Assembly (NCBI GenBank): GCA_006176705.1
Contig: QRFJ01000776.1
Location: forward strand, 124,001-188,000
Reading direction: 5' to 3'
Length of the DNA: 64,000 nucleotides
Source of the DNA: Cocos nucifera
Lineage: Eukaryota > Streptophyta > Magnoliopsida > Arecales > Arecaceae
A program made the position numbers and the translations under genes. The notes beneath the pieces were generated by a model. The model worked only from the letters and a program-made list of their open reading frames with translations. It was not told where the DNA came from and made no database searches. Positions 54,576 through 64,000 of the stretch are shown piece by piece. Within the stretch, counting starts at the first letter, position 1; each line of letters begins with the position of its first letter.

Positions 54576-54643
54576 TTGACTTTGGTCAAAAGTCTGACCT
54601 TTGACTGGTCAAATGTTGACCATTGACACTTTGACTTTTGACC
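54576..54643 (+). promoter_or_regulatory. W-box array, B2 5' LTR
   Basis: Seven TTGACY cores in 68 bp in the same arrangement as B1; the sixth site of B1 is altered to TTGACA here. An extra TGACC occurs at 54595. Confidence 0.65.
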
Positions 54644-54955
54644 ACATGTCATGCACCTATTGGAGAGCTGGTGGGGGCCTGTCCCCCTGCCAGAACCTGG
54701 CAAGGAGGAAGGGCGCACGCCACCCTAGGCGTGAGCCCAAGTTAGGAGGCGCCTTAGGAGTCCTTGTTGGACAAGGACTCCACCTCCCTTTTGGATTCCA
54801 ATCAGAGTTCTACTAAGAATCCAGTTTGACTGGTCTTAGGCGCCCTCTAAGGAGGAATCCAGGGGTCTCTATTCCAACCAATCAGATTTAGATCTGATTT
54901 CACAAAGGGTTGTGATTGGTTGAGAGGAAGAGGAGTTGGATCACAAGCTTAGGTC

Positions 54956-54963
54956 TATAAATA
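54956..54963 (+). promoter_or_regulatory. B2 LTR TATA box
   Basis: TATAAATA in the context GGTCTATAAATAAGACCC, 313 bp downstream of the W-box array. Transcription of the full element should start ~30 bp further on. Confidence 0.7.
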
Positions 54964-55546
54964 AGACCCTGCGCCCAACTCAAAAATGCAATTCAATTGA
55001 GAGAGATTTCCCACGCCCCAAGGCTGCCTCTCCCCTCCTTCCTCCATGCCATAAGTCTTCTTCTCCCTCTGCTCTCCACGTCCAAAAGAGTTTTGGACTT
55101 TGGTTGGTGCGATTCCAGATCAAAAGAAAGGCGATCAAAAGCAAGAAGGCTGCGCTGCTGCAAAGGACGACTGCTGATCTTCAAAAGGAGTTTTGAAGAT
55201 CCTCCAGATCAGATCCAGATCTGATTTTTGGAGGTGTGATAGAGAAGAAGAGGATCTCCAGATCCAACCCGAGTGGATACCGGTAGAGGCCAGGCGCTTG
55301 CGTGGCTAGATCCAGAACCTTCCGCTGCAATCAGGATCATCTACAGGGTAATAGGATTACCCAAATCAGGTAAATTAAATTTGATTTAATTTATCTTATT
55401 TTATTTTATTTATTAAAATAATAAGAATCAGATCTGAAAATATATCAAGATCTGATTGGGATCAAGAGAAAAATTTTTGAAATATATCTCTTGATCTGAT
55501 CAGATCTGGACGAACCTGGACCGGGAAATCAGGATTTCCCTTCAAC

Positions 55547-55559
55547 TGGTATCAGAGCC
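55547..55559 (+). other. B2 primer-binding site
   Basis: TGGTATCAGAGCC two bases after the LTR end, complementary to initiator tRNA-Met. Confidence 0.9.
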
Positions 55560-57417
55560 ATGGTTCTAAATTGTTTAGATCTGATTTTAATTTTATTTTA
55601 ATTAGAAAATAAAGTGATTTTCAGATGTCACATGAGATGTGATCAGATCTGAAATCAGAAAAATTAAAATTAAATGATTTGGATCTAAGATTAAGAAGAT
55701 ATGCATGACTAGTTCTAGAATAGAATAGTTCTATAGAATAGTTTTGCATGTCTTTGATTTAATCTGATTAAATCATATTTTAGATCTTCTTATTTACTAT
55801 TTTTTGATATTATAAGTGTTATAATAACATCTGATAAATAGCAAATAAAAATTATTTAATTTTAAATATCATATGAGATATGATTGATGCATGTCTAGAC
55901 TAGTTGTAGAATAGTTCTACATAATTGTCTAGATTAGAATTTATTTTGATTAGATCAATTTAAATCTAATTTTTTAGATTATTATGAGATAATTTAGATC
56001 TGAAAACATGCATGATTTGATACATGAGATGTATGCAAAATATGCCATGATTAGATCTACTTTATATATGAGATATATGATATAGATCTGATATTGTTTT
56101 GTAGTATTGAATGTTCCTGATTAAGGCGTTCCTCTTGGCCGTCCGGTCATAAGAACGAAGAAGGGTTTAAAGGCCCTCTCTTCCCATTCGATGGGGTGTT
56201 CTTATGACGTGTAGGGGTGCTGCGTGTTCGTCCTTAATCAGAAACCCAAAACTTACTTTCTGCAAAACCCTAGATCCTGAAACCCTAGGATTTATTGTGC
56301 ATATTTTGTTTATGAACCCAACTTAATTAAGAATTAAGTTTATGGAATATTAATTAGGTCTAAAATTGAGAATTTCAGATCTAAGACATATTCATAATAC
56401 TGGGTTCGGGCTTGGGTAGCTCAATTAGGTCTAAGCGGTTGATCAAACCGAATCAAGAGTTGGTTAGATGGGATCAACAATGCTTAAATTGACCAGCCTA
56501 ATAGGATTAAGTCTGGGTCAAGATCGAGTCACGATCAAGCAAGACCTAATTAGGCTCAGAGGTTAGAGTCTGGATTGTAGGCTAACCCAATTGGTTCTGA
56601 CTCAACAATTTGGTGTCTAAGGTAAGTTTGGCATAGACGACCGACTGGTTTTTAATTGGAAGCTACTCGACCTGAATGCGTTCTTGTGCGAGTTAACGGC
56701 ATATTCCTTCCACCGGTCTCACTTACCTGGCCATATCTGTTGACACAGTTCTGATCTGAGGTGGTCAATAATCCGAGCTAACCCATGCCACTAGGTTAGT
56801 CATAATTGTTATGACTAAGCCAAGTCTAGTTTAATGAGACCTGAATCAATTCTCCCTAAGAAAAGATTAAGTCCTGAGGTCTTCCACCATTGTAGATGTG
56901 CGGGCCCTTCCCGGGGTTGATTGTTCTCGGCTGGATACAGTGGCTCAGTTGCACCGGGAAGACGCAACCATGTCTATTAGGCATTGGATGCTATGGGCTG
57001 GAGGATGAGTTGGGCTCAATATTTCGGATACGGTGAGAGACCTCAATTAGGAACCCAGTCTATGCAAATGGTGGGTCTGACTTAACTAAGGAGTGGATCA
57101 ATATTCCGGATACGGTGAGATTCATGAATTAGAGACCAAGTTTGGGTGCACCATGATTAGAGAATCATTGAACAAGAGTTGTTCACTCATTGGCTAACCC
57201 ATCACCAATAACTGTTAGGTGAGGTGATGAGTCAGTTGGTGAGACCGCACCACCCACTAGAAATCATCAATCGCGGAGATTTTCGCATCTCTACAGAGGG
57301 AGTGTAGGGATCCGAGAAAATAGTGGGAGCTAATTTGTTTAAAAATAAAATCCCTAAACAAATTGGTCAAGTCAAAATTACAGTATCTAACTAGAATCTT
57401 TGACTCTCTACAGGAAA
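55560..57417 (+). other. B2 leader with hairpin and candidate intron
   Basis: Counterpart of 20697-22554. The nested hairpin arms lie at about 56116-56240, and the candidate intron at 56622-57413 (AAG|GTAAGT to CTCTACAG). The 5' splice consensus, branch-like TATCTAAC and 3' site are unchanged between the two copies. Confidence 0.65.
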
Positions 57418-58256
57418 ATGTCTGCGTCCAACCCACTGGCACGTATCCTAGACACACATAGACTGACTGGACCCAATTATAAAGATTGGCTCAGGAACTA
57501 CAAAATTATTTTGGGTTCAGAGAAGTTAACACATGTTTTGGACCAGGACCCTCCCACCTTACCAGCTCGTCCATCCACTGAACAGAGAGCGTCTCTGGAA
57601 AAATGGATTGACGAAGACAATAAGGCCAGATACTACATGTTGGGCTCGATGTCTGATGAGCTCCAGCGCCAACATGAAGATATCGGGACTGCTCGCCAAA
57701 TGTTGGCTCACCTGCAGGAGATGTTTGGTGAACAGAGTCGCGCAGCCAAATATCAAGTCACAAAATGACTTTTTAAGGCTAAGATGCGTGATGGGCAGTC
57801 AGTCCAAGATCACTGTCTGACAATGATCAAGGACATGGAAGAGCTTGAGAAGCTCGGTGTGAAGTTGGACTTGGATCTGCAGAACGATATTATTCTGCAA
57901 TCCTTGACTGATGCATATGGGCAATTCATCATGAATTACCACATGCATAAACTTCAAAATTCCTTGGCCGAGTTGATGAATATGCTGGTTACCGCTGAGC
58001 TTTCTATGAAAGGTTCTAAAGGCTCAGTTCTTGCTATGGAACGGACTTCTTCCAAAAGAAAGTCTTATGGAAAGAAAAAGAAGTCTGTGAAAAAGCAAAA
58101 GGTGGAAGGATCAAAGAAGAAGAAGGCAGAACCGAAGAAAGAAGGTCGATGGCAAAGGAAAGTGTTTCCATTGCAACAGCGACGGCCATTGGAAGCGGAA
58201 CTGCCCTACTTACCTGGCCACCCTAAAGAACAAGAAGGAAGGTCCTTCTGGAGGTA
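57418..58256 (+). pseudogene. B2 gag
   Basis: ATG 57418 gives M-S-A-S-N-P-L-A-R-I-L-D-T-H-R-L-T-G-P-N-Y-style text, the typical plant Copia gag start, through L-G-S-M-S-D-E-L-Q and E-M-F-G-E-Q-S-R to a TGA at 57766-57768 shared with B1. The frame resumes at once (L-F-K-A-K-M-R-D-G-Q) and runs through D-I-I-L-Q-S-L-T-D-A-Y and the lysine-rich stretch. A single-base difference at about 58140 (GAAGAAAGAAGG versus GAAGAAAAAGGC in B1) shifts the knuckle (C-F-H-C...) out of frame. Only two lesions therefore separate it from a complete gag. Confidence 0.85.
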
Positions 58257-59560
58257 TGCTCGTTATTGAGTCTAACCTTACGGTTTCTTCTGCATCCAGT
58301 TGGGTGCTTGACTCTGGTTCTAGTGCTCATCTGTGCACTTCTATGCAGGGTCTTGAGGATAGCAGGAGGCTGAGGGATGGAGACATGATCCTACGCATCG
58401 GTAATGGAGCAAGAGTTGCTGCAGTAGCCGTGGGAACATACCCTCTTCGATTACCATCTGGTTTAGACTTAGTTTTAAAAGACTGTTATTATGTGCCTGC
58501 AGCTAGCAGGAATTTGATTTCTGTTTCATGCTTAGCACAAGAAGGTTATGTGATCACCTTCTTTAAGGACCATTGTAACATTCTTTATGAAAGAAATAAA
58601 ATTGCAAATGGTTTCCTTGTTAATGGTCTTTATCAGTTGCATATTGATGTACCTATTTTAACTATCGAGCAAAACGTGAATGCCAAACGACCTAGGGATA
58701 GTCCAAACGACAGATATCTATGGCACCTGAGATTAGGTCATATAGCAGAAGATAGGATTAACAAATTGGAGAAAAATGGGCTATTGAGTCCATTGACTTT
58801 TGAGTCATATCCAACTTGTGAATCTTGTCTTCAAGGCAAAATGACTAAACTCCCTTTTGTTGGACATGGGGAGAGGGCCACAGATCTCCTTGCCCTAGTA
58901 CATACTGATGTGTGCGGCCCATTTGATGTGCCGGCTAGAGGCAATTTTGTCTACTTCATTACCTTTACCGATGATCTGTCTAGGTATGGGTATGTGTATC
59001 TTATGAGACACAAGTCTGAAGCTTTTGAAAAGTTCAAAGAATTCAGACATGAAGTAGAAAAACAAACTGGAAAACCCATTAAGGTTCTTCGATCAGATCG
59101 AGGAGGTGAATACCTTAGCCGGGAATTCCTAGACTATCTTAAGGAAAATGGCATAGTCTCTCAATGGACTCCACCAGGAACACCTCAACTCAACGGGGTT
59201 TCAGAATGGAGAAATCGGACTCTATTGGATATGGTTCGATCCATGATGAGCTTCACAGACCTCCCTGATTTTCTTTGGGGACATTCATTATTAACTTCAA
59301 TCTATCTACTGAATAGGGTTCCCTCTAAAACCGTTCCTACCACACCGTATGAGATATGGCACGGTAAGAAACCAAGTCTGAGTCATCTCAGAATTTGGGG
59401 TTGTCCGGCTTCATGTCAAAAGACAACAAGCGGACAAGTTAGAGTTTAGGTCCTTTCAGAGCTCGATTCATAGGATATCCTAAAGAGTCATTAGGATACT
59501 ATTTCTACATTCCAGAAGACCACAATGTGATTGTGAGTCGACATGCCATATTTCTTGAAA
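58257..59560 (+). pseudogene. B2 protease and integrase
   Basis: One long frame (58256-59449) containing protease W-V-L-D-S-G-S-S-A-H-L-C, the HHCC site (W-H-L-R-L-G-H, C-E-S-C-L-Q-G-K), integrase H-T-D-V-C-G-P-F, R-S-D-R-G-G-E-Y and V-S-E-W-R-N-R-T. The catalytic triad is intact. The residue after the glutamate is tryptophan instead of the usual arginine (CGG to TGG relative to B1), which may weaken the enzyme. An extra T near 59411 shifts the frame (C-Q-K-T-T). In the restored frame the linker ends in a TAG at about 59563-59565 (L-E-K-stop), shared with B1. Confidence 0.87.
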
Positions 59561-59569
59561 AATAGTTTA

Positions 59570-61366
59570 TTCAAGATAGCGGCATTGGAAAAGCAGATTA
59601 AGCTTGATGAGAAAGTCTCACAAGCAGAACGAGCTAAGGACCAAGTGGAACCAAATCAGGTTGAGCCAATAAGAACACTACCTCCTCCACCTCGTAGATC
59701 GGAAAGAGTTTTCCGTCCCCCTGAAAGATACTTAGGTATTATTTCAGAGGACGTAGAGGAAATGTTCCTCATAGGTAATGGTGCTCATGGTGATGATCCC
59801 AAAACCTACAACGAGGCGATATCAGATATCGACTCCGAGAAATGGCTTGAGGCAATGAAGTCAGAGATCGACTCGATGCACTCAAACCAAGTCTGGACCT
59901 TGGTAGATCCACCAGAAGGTATAGTACCTATTGGGTGTAAATGGATCTTCAAGAGAAAGATTGGTGCAGATGGGAATGTGGAGACATTCAAGGCTAGACT
60001 GGTGGCAAAAGGTTATAGTCAACGTGAAGGCATTGACTATCAGGATACCTTTTCCCCGGTAGCTATGCTAAAATCCATCCGCACATTGCTTGCCGTTGCA
60101 GCCTATTTCGATTATGAAATATGGCAAATGGACGTGAAAACGGCATTCCTAAATGGATATCTTGAGGAAGATATCTATATGGAACAGCCGCTAGGTTTCA
60201 CATCCAGTGATACTGATCACAAGGTTTGCAAGCTGCAAAGGTCCATATATGGACTTAAGCAAGCATCTCGGAGCTGGAACACTCGTTTCAATGATGTGAT
60301 CAAAAAGTTTGGTTTCATCAAAAATGAAGAGGAACCATGTGTTTTCAAAAGGGTCAGTGGGAGCGCTGTTGTCTTCCTCGTATTGTACGTGGATGACATC
60401 CTCCTTATTGGGAATGATATTCCCATGTTGACATCAGTCAAGATGTGGTTGTCCAAGGAATTCTCCATGAAAGACCTAGGTGAAGCATCCTTTATTCTAG
60501 GAATTAAGGTCTATAGGGATAGACCGAATAGGATGCTAGGACTTTCACAGAAGATGTACATAGAGGAAGTACTAAAGAGGTTTAGTATGGAAAACTCTAA
60601 GAGGGGATTAATACCCTTCAGACATGGTATTCATCTTTCCAAGAAGATGTGCCCCAGCACACCTGAGGAAATAGAACGCATGAGCAAGATCCCTTATGCT
60701 TCTGCAATAGGGAGCCTCATGTATGCCATGCTATGTACACGACCTGATATAGCCCATGCTGTGAGTGTCACAAGCAGATATCAGTCAAATCCAGGTGAAG
60801 AACACTGGACTTCTGTGAAATGTATCCTTAAGTACTTGAGAAGAACTAAGGATATGATGTTGGTCTTTGGTAATGGAGAACTCCAAGTTCAAGGATACAC
60901 AGACTCGGACTTCATGTCTGATATAGATGATCGAAAGTCGACATCTGGAAGTCTGTTTGTGTGCAATGGTGGAGCTGTCAGCTGGAAGAGTTCCAAGCAA
61001 ACTGTGATAGCAGATTCCACCATGGAAGCAGAATATATAGCTGCATCAGAGGCTGCAAAGGAAGCATTCTGGTACAAGAAGTTTGCTGCAGAAATTGGAG
61101 TAATGCCATCAGATGCCATTCCTCTTTACTGCGACAACAATGGCGCCATAGCCCTTGCTAAGGAGCCGAGGTCTCACCAGAAGTCCAAGCACATTGAGCG
61201 GCGATATCATCTCATCCGCGATTACCTTGAGAAAGGTTACGTTGAGGTCAAGAGAGTCAACTCCGCAGATAATGTGGCAGACCCACTTACAAAGCCGTTG
61301 GGCCAGCAGAAGATCGAAGCCCACCTTGAGAAGATGGGACTTAGACTTGTAGCCAATTGGCTTTAG
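59570..61366 (+). CDS. B2 reverse transcriptase and RNase H, intact
   Basis: An uninterrupted frame to a stop at 61364-61366. Its first ~17 codons from the ATG at 59543 are out of the native frame; native sequence begins near A-L-E-K-Q-I-K-L. RVT_2 motifs: Q-M-D-V-K-T-A-F-L-N-G-Y-L, M-E-Q-P-L-G-F, Y-G-L-K-Q-A-S-R-S-W-N and the catalytic Y-V-D-D (about 60388-60400). RNase H: Y-T-D-S-D-F-M-S-D, T-M-E-A-E-Y-I-A-A-S-E, L-Y-C-D-N-N-G-A-I-A, H-I-E-R-R-Y-H-L-I-R and N-V-A-D-P-L-T-K, so all four acidic residues are present. This makes cDNA in the particle. As it is separated from gag by a stop, it may not be expressed from this copy. Confidence 0.88.
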   Translation, partial: FKIAALEKQIKLDEKVSQAERAKDQVEPNQVEPIRTLPPPPRRSERVFRPPERYLGIISEDVEEMFLIGNGAHGDDPKTYNEAISDIDSEKWLEAMKSEIDSMHSNQVWTLVDPPEGIVPIGCKWIFKRKIGADGNVETFKARLVAKGYSQREGIDYQDTFSPVAMLKSIRTLLAVAAYFDYEIWQMDVKTAFLNGYLEEDIYMEQPLGFTSSDTDHKVCKLQRSIYGLKQASRSWNTRFNDVIKKFGFIKNEEEPCVFKRVSGSAVVFLVLYVDDILLIGNDIPMLTSVKMWLSKEFSMKDLGEASFILGIKVYRDRPNRMLGLSQKMYIEEVLKRFSMENSKRGLIPFRHGIHLSKKMCPSTPEEIERMSKIPYASAIGSLMYAMLCTRPDIAHAVSVTSRYQSNPGEEHWTSVKCILKYLRRTKDMMLVFGNGELQVQGYTDSDFMSDIDDRKSTSGSLFVCNGGAVSWKSSKQTVIADSTMEAEYIAASEAAKEAFWYKKFAAEIGVMPSDAIPLYCDNNGAIALAKEPRSHQKSKHIERRYHLIRDYLEKGYVEVKRVNSADNVADPLTKPLGQQKIEAHLEKMGLRLVANWL

Positions 61367-61380
61367 GACAAGTGGGAGAT
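61365..61380 (+). other. B2 polypurine tract
   Basis: AGGACAAGTGGGAGAT just before the 3' LTR start at 61381; it overlaps the last bases of the RNase H stop codon. Confidence 0.82.
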
Positions 61381-61628
61381 TGTTAGATATATGTGCCCTA
61401 GAAGCCAGAATTGGCTGACACTTGTAATACACTTCTAGGGGCAAAATTATAATTTTGACTATAATTCAATAAAATGGGTTATTTTCTATCACATATGTGT
61501 ATTTAGTGTCTGTGATACATCCTTTGAGTTAATGGTAATGATAATTCATATTTTCAAGAGTTGAAAATTTAAGACATGAATAATCATTATTAACTCATAA
61601 ACAGCTCCCGACCATAGGATCATCACGA
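61381..61628 (+). repeat. B2 3' LTR stub
   Basis: First 248 bp of a family B LTR, ending GGATCATCACGA. Instead of the expected GGATGGTGATTG, the inverted end of another family B LTR follows. It breaks within a few bases of the point where B1's LTR fragment meets the N gap. Confidence 0.85.
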
Positions 61629-64000
61629 AGGAAATCCTGATTTTCCGGTCCAGGTTCGTCCAGATCTGATCAGATCAAGAGATATATTTCAAAAATTTTT
61701 CTCTTGATCTCAATCAGATCTTGATATGTTTCAGATCTGATTCTTATTATTTTAATAAATAAAATAAAATAAGATAAATTAAATCAAATTTAATTTACCT
61801 GATTTGGGTAATCCTATTACCCTGTAGATGATCCTGATTGCAGCGGAAGGTTCTGGATCTAGCCACGCAAGCGCCTGGCCTCTACCGGTATCCACTCGGG
61901 TTGGATCTGGAGATCCTCTTCTTCTCTATCACACCTCCAAAAATCAGATCTGGATCTGATCTGGAGGATCTTCAAAACTCTTTTGAAGATCTGCAGTCGT
62001 CCTTTTGCAGCAGCGCAGCCTTCTTGCTTTTGATCGCCTTTCCTTGATCTGAATCGCACCAACCAAAGTCCAAAACACCTTTTGGACGTGGAGAGCAAGG
62101 GGAGAAGAAGCTATGGCATGGAGGAAGGAGGGGAGAGGCAGCCTTGGGGCATGGGGTTTCTCAATTGAATTGCATTAGAATCTAGGAGTTGGGCGCAGGG
62201 TCTTATTTATAGACCTAAGCTTGTGATCCAACTCCTCTTCCTCTCAACCAATCACAACCCTTTGTGAAATCAGATCTAAATCTGATTGGTTGGAATAGAG
62301 ACCCCTGGATTCCTCCTTAGAGGGCGCCTAAGACCAGTCAAACTGGATTCTTAGTAGAACTCTGATTGGAATCCAAAAGGGAGGTGGAGTCCTTGTCCAA
62401 CAAGGACTCCTAGGCGCCTCCTACTTGGGCTCACGCCACCCTTGGCGTGCGCCCTTCTCCTTGCCAGGTTCTGGCAGGGGGACAGGCCCCCACCAGCTCT
62501 CCAATAGGTGCATGACATGTGGTCAAAAGTCAAAGTGTCAATGGTCAACGTTTGACCAGTCAAAGGTAGACTTTTGACCAAAGTCAAAGAACAAGAAATG
62601 GCAGGTGACCAAAAATGGCAGGTAATGTCTTATAAAATAAGACAACCTTCTCTGACTTGGACAACCTCCAGTCAGACCATATGAAGGCCTCTGATTGAGC
62701 ACAAACTCCTTTGGCTCAGTCAGGACAACTTATTTGTGATAGTAAAAGAAGAACGTTAGGTTCAATCGAGTGCTAGCACGATTTCCTTGAACCTAATTGA
62801 ATCTCATTCAGATCAATTGAACTAGATCAGTTCAATTGATGATCACCAGATTCAAACCCTTGTTTGTGTGACCCAGTTAGGTTCAGTTCTGTATGGTAAT
62901 GGGATATGTCATGATCTCTATCATAGACATCATCGAAACTCCTTTCGATGGATCAGAACTCTTCTGATTCGAACAGCTAGAATGATCGATCATCTAAATC
63001 ATTCTAATTGCTCCCAAAATCCACCAGTGACACCTAGCAGTATATGGTGGCAACCCATCAGAGCTGAATGCGAACCTCTTGGTGCAGCTACCTGTGTGAT
63101 TAAGTTCTTCTATCTTGAGCCCCGATCAGATTAGGGTTAAGGTAAACTCGTCAAACCCTAGTCTCTGTCATATGATATAATCATTCGATTCGAGTCCAAT
63201 GTGAAAATCTAAATAGAAACTCTTTCTATTATTTCACTCTGCCATGGCCATGGGCTTCAGGACTTGATTCTCATGATTATCATAGGGCTGCTCCTCTACC
63301 ACCGAGGTAGATAGATCCCATCTTGATGCAATCCAGTTCCTACAATGAACATGCTATAGCCAACATACACCTCAGGGTTCCATATGGCTAGGAGACCGAG
63401 TAATGGTGTAGTCAAACTATAACACCCTCAAGGTGAACTGCCGATGCATCTCAGGTCAAAGAACCAGACACACTACTGCAGCATCGAGTCAGTCATTGAC
63501 GAGAAGGTAGACTTCCTAATGACTACTCGAGGTGGTCACGCTCAGTGCCCTCGTTCTCTAACGAGTACCTGTACTCTCGCTCCGGTGTCTCCACACCGTA
63601 GACTCAAGACTCATCTACTAAAGAGAAGCGATCGTACACCAACCTTCCGGATCAATCACCATCCTCGTGATGATCCTATGGTCGGGAGCTGTTTATGAGT
63701 TAATAATGATTATTCATGTCTTAAATTTTCAACTCTTGAAAATATGAATTATCATTACCATTAACTCAAAGGATGTATCACAGACACTAAATACACAGGT
63801 GTGATAGAAAATAACCCATTTTATTAATTATAGTCAAAATTATAATTTTGCCCCTAGAAGTGTATTACAAGTGTCAGCCAATTCTGGCTTCTAGGGCACA
63901 TATATCTAACAATCTCCCACTTGTCCTAAAGCCAATTGGCTACAAGTCTAAGTCCCATCTTCTCAAGGTGGGCTTCGATCTTCTGCTGGCCCAACGGCTT
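61627..64000 (-). mobile_element. Family B element B4, inverted, partial
   Basis: On the minus strand: end of RNase H (64000-63928; V-A-N-W-L region), polypurine tract 63927-63912, complete 3' LTR 63911-61627. The outer LTR end reads CGAAGGAAATCC where TGAAGGGAAATCC is expected, so one or two terminal bases are altered. It shares several variants with B2 (ACAAGCTTAGGTC, TGACACTTTGAC, GTCCTGAAGCCC) but one with B1 (CACACCTGTG), so it is a distinct, closely related copy. The rest of the element lies off the right edge. Confidence 0.85.
62521..62588 (-). promoter_or_regulatory. W-box array, inverted LTR of B4
   Basis: The same cluster of TTGAC/GTCAA cores on the opposite strand, upstream (in element sense) of an inverted TATAAATA at 62204-62211. 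B2's TGACAC variant is present. Confidence 0.65.

Larger units (their letters stand above)
53249..55544 (+). repeat. B2 5' LTR (2296 bp)
   Basis: TGTTAGATATATG to TTTCCCTTCA with palindrome 54322-54350, W-box array 54576-54643 (seven TTGACY cores; one TTGACC has become TTGACA) and TATAAATA 54956-54963. An extra CTTAG-like insertion precedes the TATA (ACAAGCTTAGGTC), shared with the inverted LTR of B4. Confidence 0.88.
53249..61628 (+). mobile_element. Family B Copia element B2
   Basis: 5' LTR 53249-55544, primer site 55547-55559, leader with hairpin and candidate intron, gag 57418-58256, protease-integrase, RT-RNase H to 61366, polypurine tract 61365-61380, then only 248 bp of 3' LTR before an inverted family B LTR begins. 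Internally it is nearly identical to B1 over ~5.7 kb and has the only intact RT-RNase H in the window. Its 5' LTR and the 3' LTR stub share variants (ATTCAATAAAATGG, CACATATGTG), so they are a true pair. The left flanking 5-mer is AGTAT; the right flank is outside the window. Confidence 0.9.

Noticed and set aside
59543..59570. ATG 59543 as the true start of the B2 reverse transcriptase
   Set aside because: Its first ~17 codons are an off-frame reading of the integrase-RT linker; comparison with B1 shows the native frame enters from upstream after a one-base difference.

Overview
This window is about 64 kb of AT-rich plant nuclear DNA made almost entirely of LTR retrotransposons. The evidence for a plant is direct: Ty1/Copia polyproteins in plant order (gag, protease, integrase, reverse transcriptase, RNase H), primer-binding sites TGGTATCAGAGC matching plant initiator-tRNA-Met, polypurine tracts, a Ty3/Gypsy gag, and a gene with the plant-specific 'putative gypsy-type transposase' fold (PF04195 style) carrying short GT-AG introns. 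The wording of the gag and PF04195 proteins resembles palms, but that is only an impression. No ordinary host gene, tRNA, rRNA or CRISPR is visible.

Layout. 1-1418: Gypsy remnant on the minus strand (pol tail joined to gag, most of pol missing). 1419-2889: 5'-truncated LTR of family C. 3049-6786: decayed Copia element A (+). 6846-9889: element D (-), with a 1.49 kb LTR, a gag, and a 'plant transposon protein' ORF in place of pol. 9890-11938: truncated relative of the family B LTR. 11939-13493: unassigned. 13494-13666 and 38228-38305: two halves of one ~15-bp minisatellite, split by a three-level nest: a family C-like solo LTR (13667-15247 / 36968-38227) contains a complete minus-strand family C element (15248-36967), which contains a family B element (18401-30458) with a 1000-N assembly gap. 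38345-39308: promoter-like leader. 39309-42057 and 52875-53152: intron-bearing PF04195/coiled-coil gene, split by a plus-strand family C element (42058-52874). 53249-61628: second family B element (B2), nearly identical to the first. 61627-64000: inverted third family B copy (B4) abutting the truncated 3' LTR of B2.

Family B is young (LTRs and internals nearly identical) and holds the most interesting regulatory structure. Its LTR has up to eight W-box cores in 67 bp upstream of a CCAAT/TATA promoter and a perfect 29-bp palindrome. Its ~1.9 kb leader has a two-arm hairpin and a consensus intron (AAG|GTAAGT ... CTCTACAG) ending 4 nt before the gag ATG. Families A and C are old. Nearly all their premature stops and lost catalytic residues are C:G to T:A transitions, as expected from deamination of methylated cytosine in silenced elements. 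The frame breaks in family B are mostly single-base insertions next to the assembly gap and may be sequence errors.
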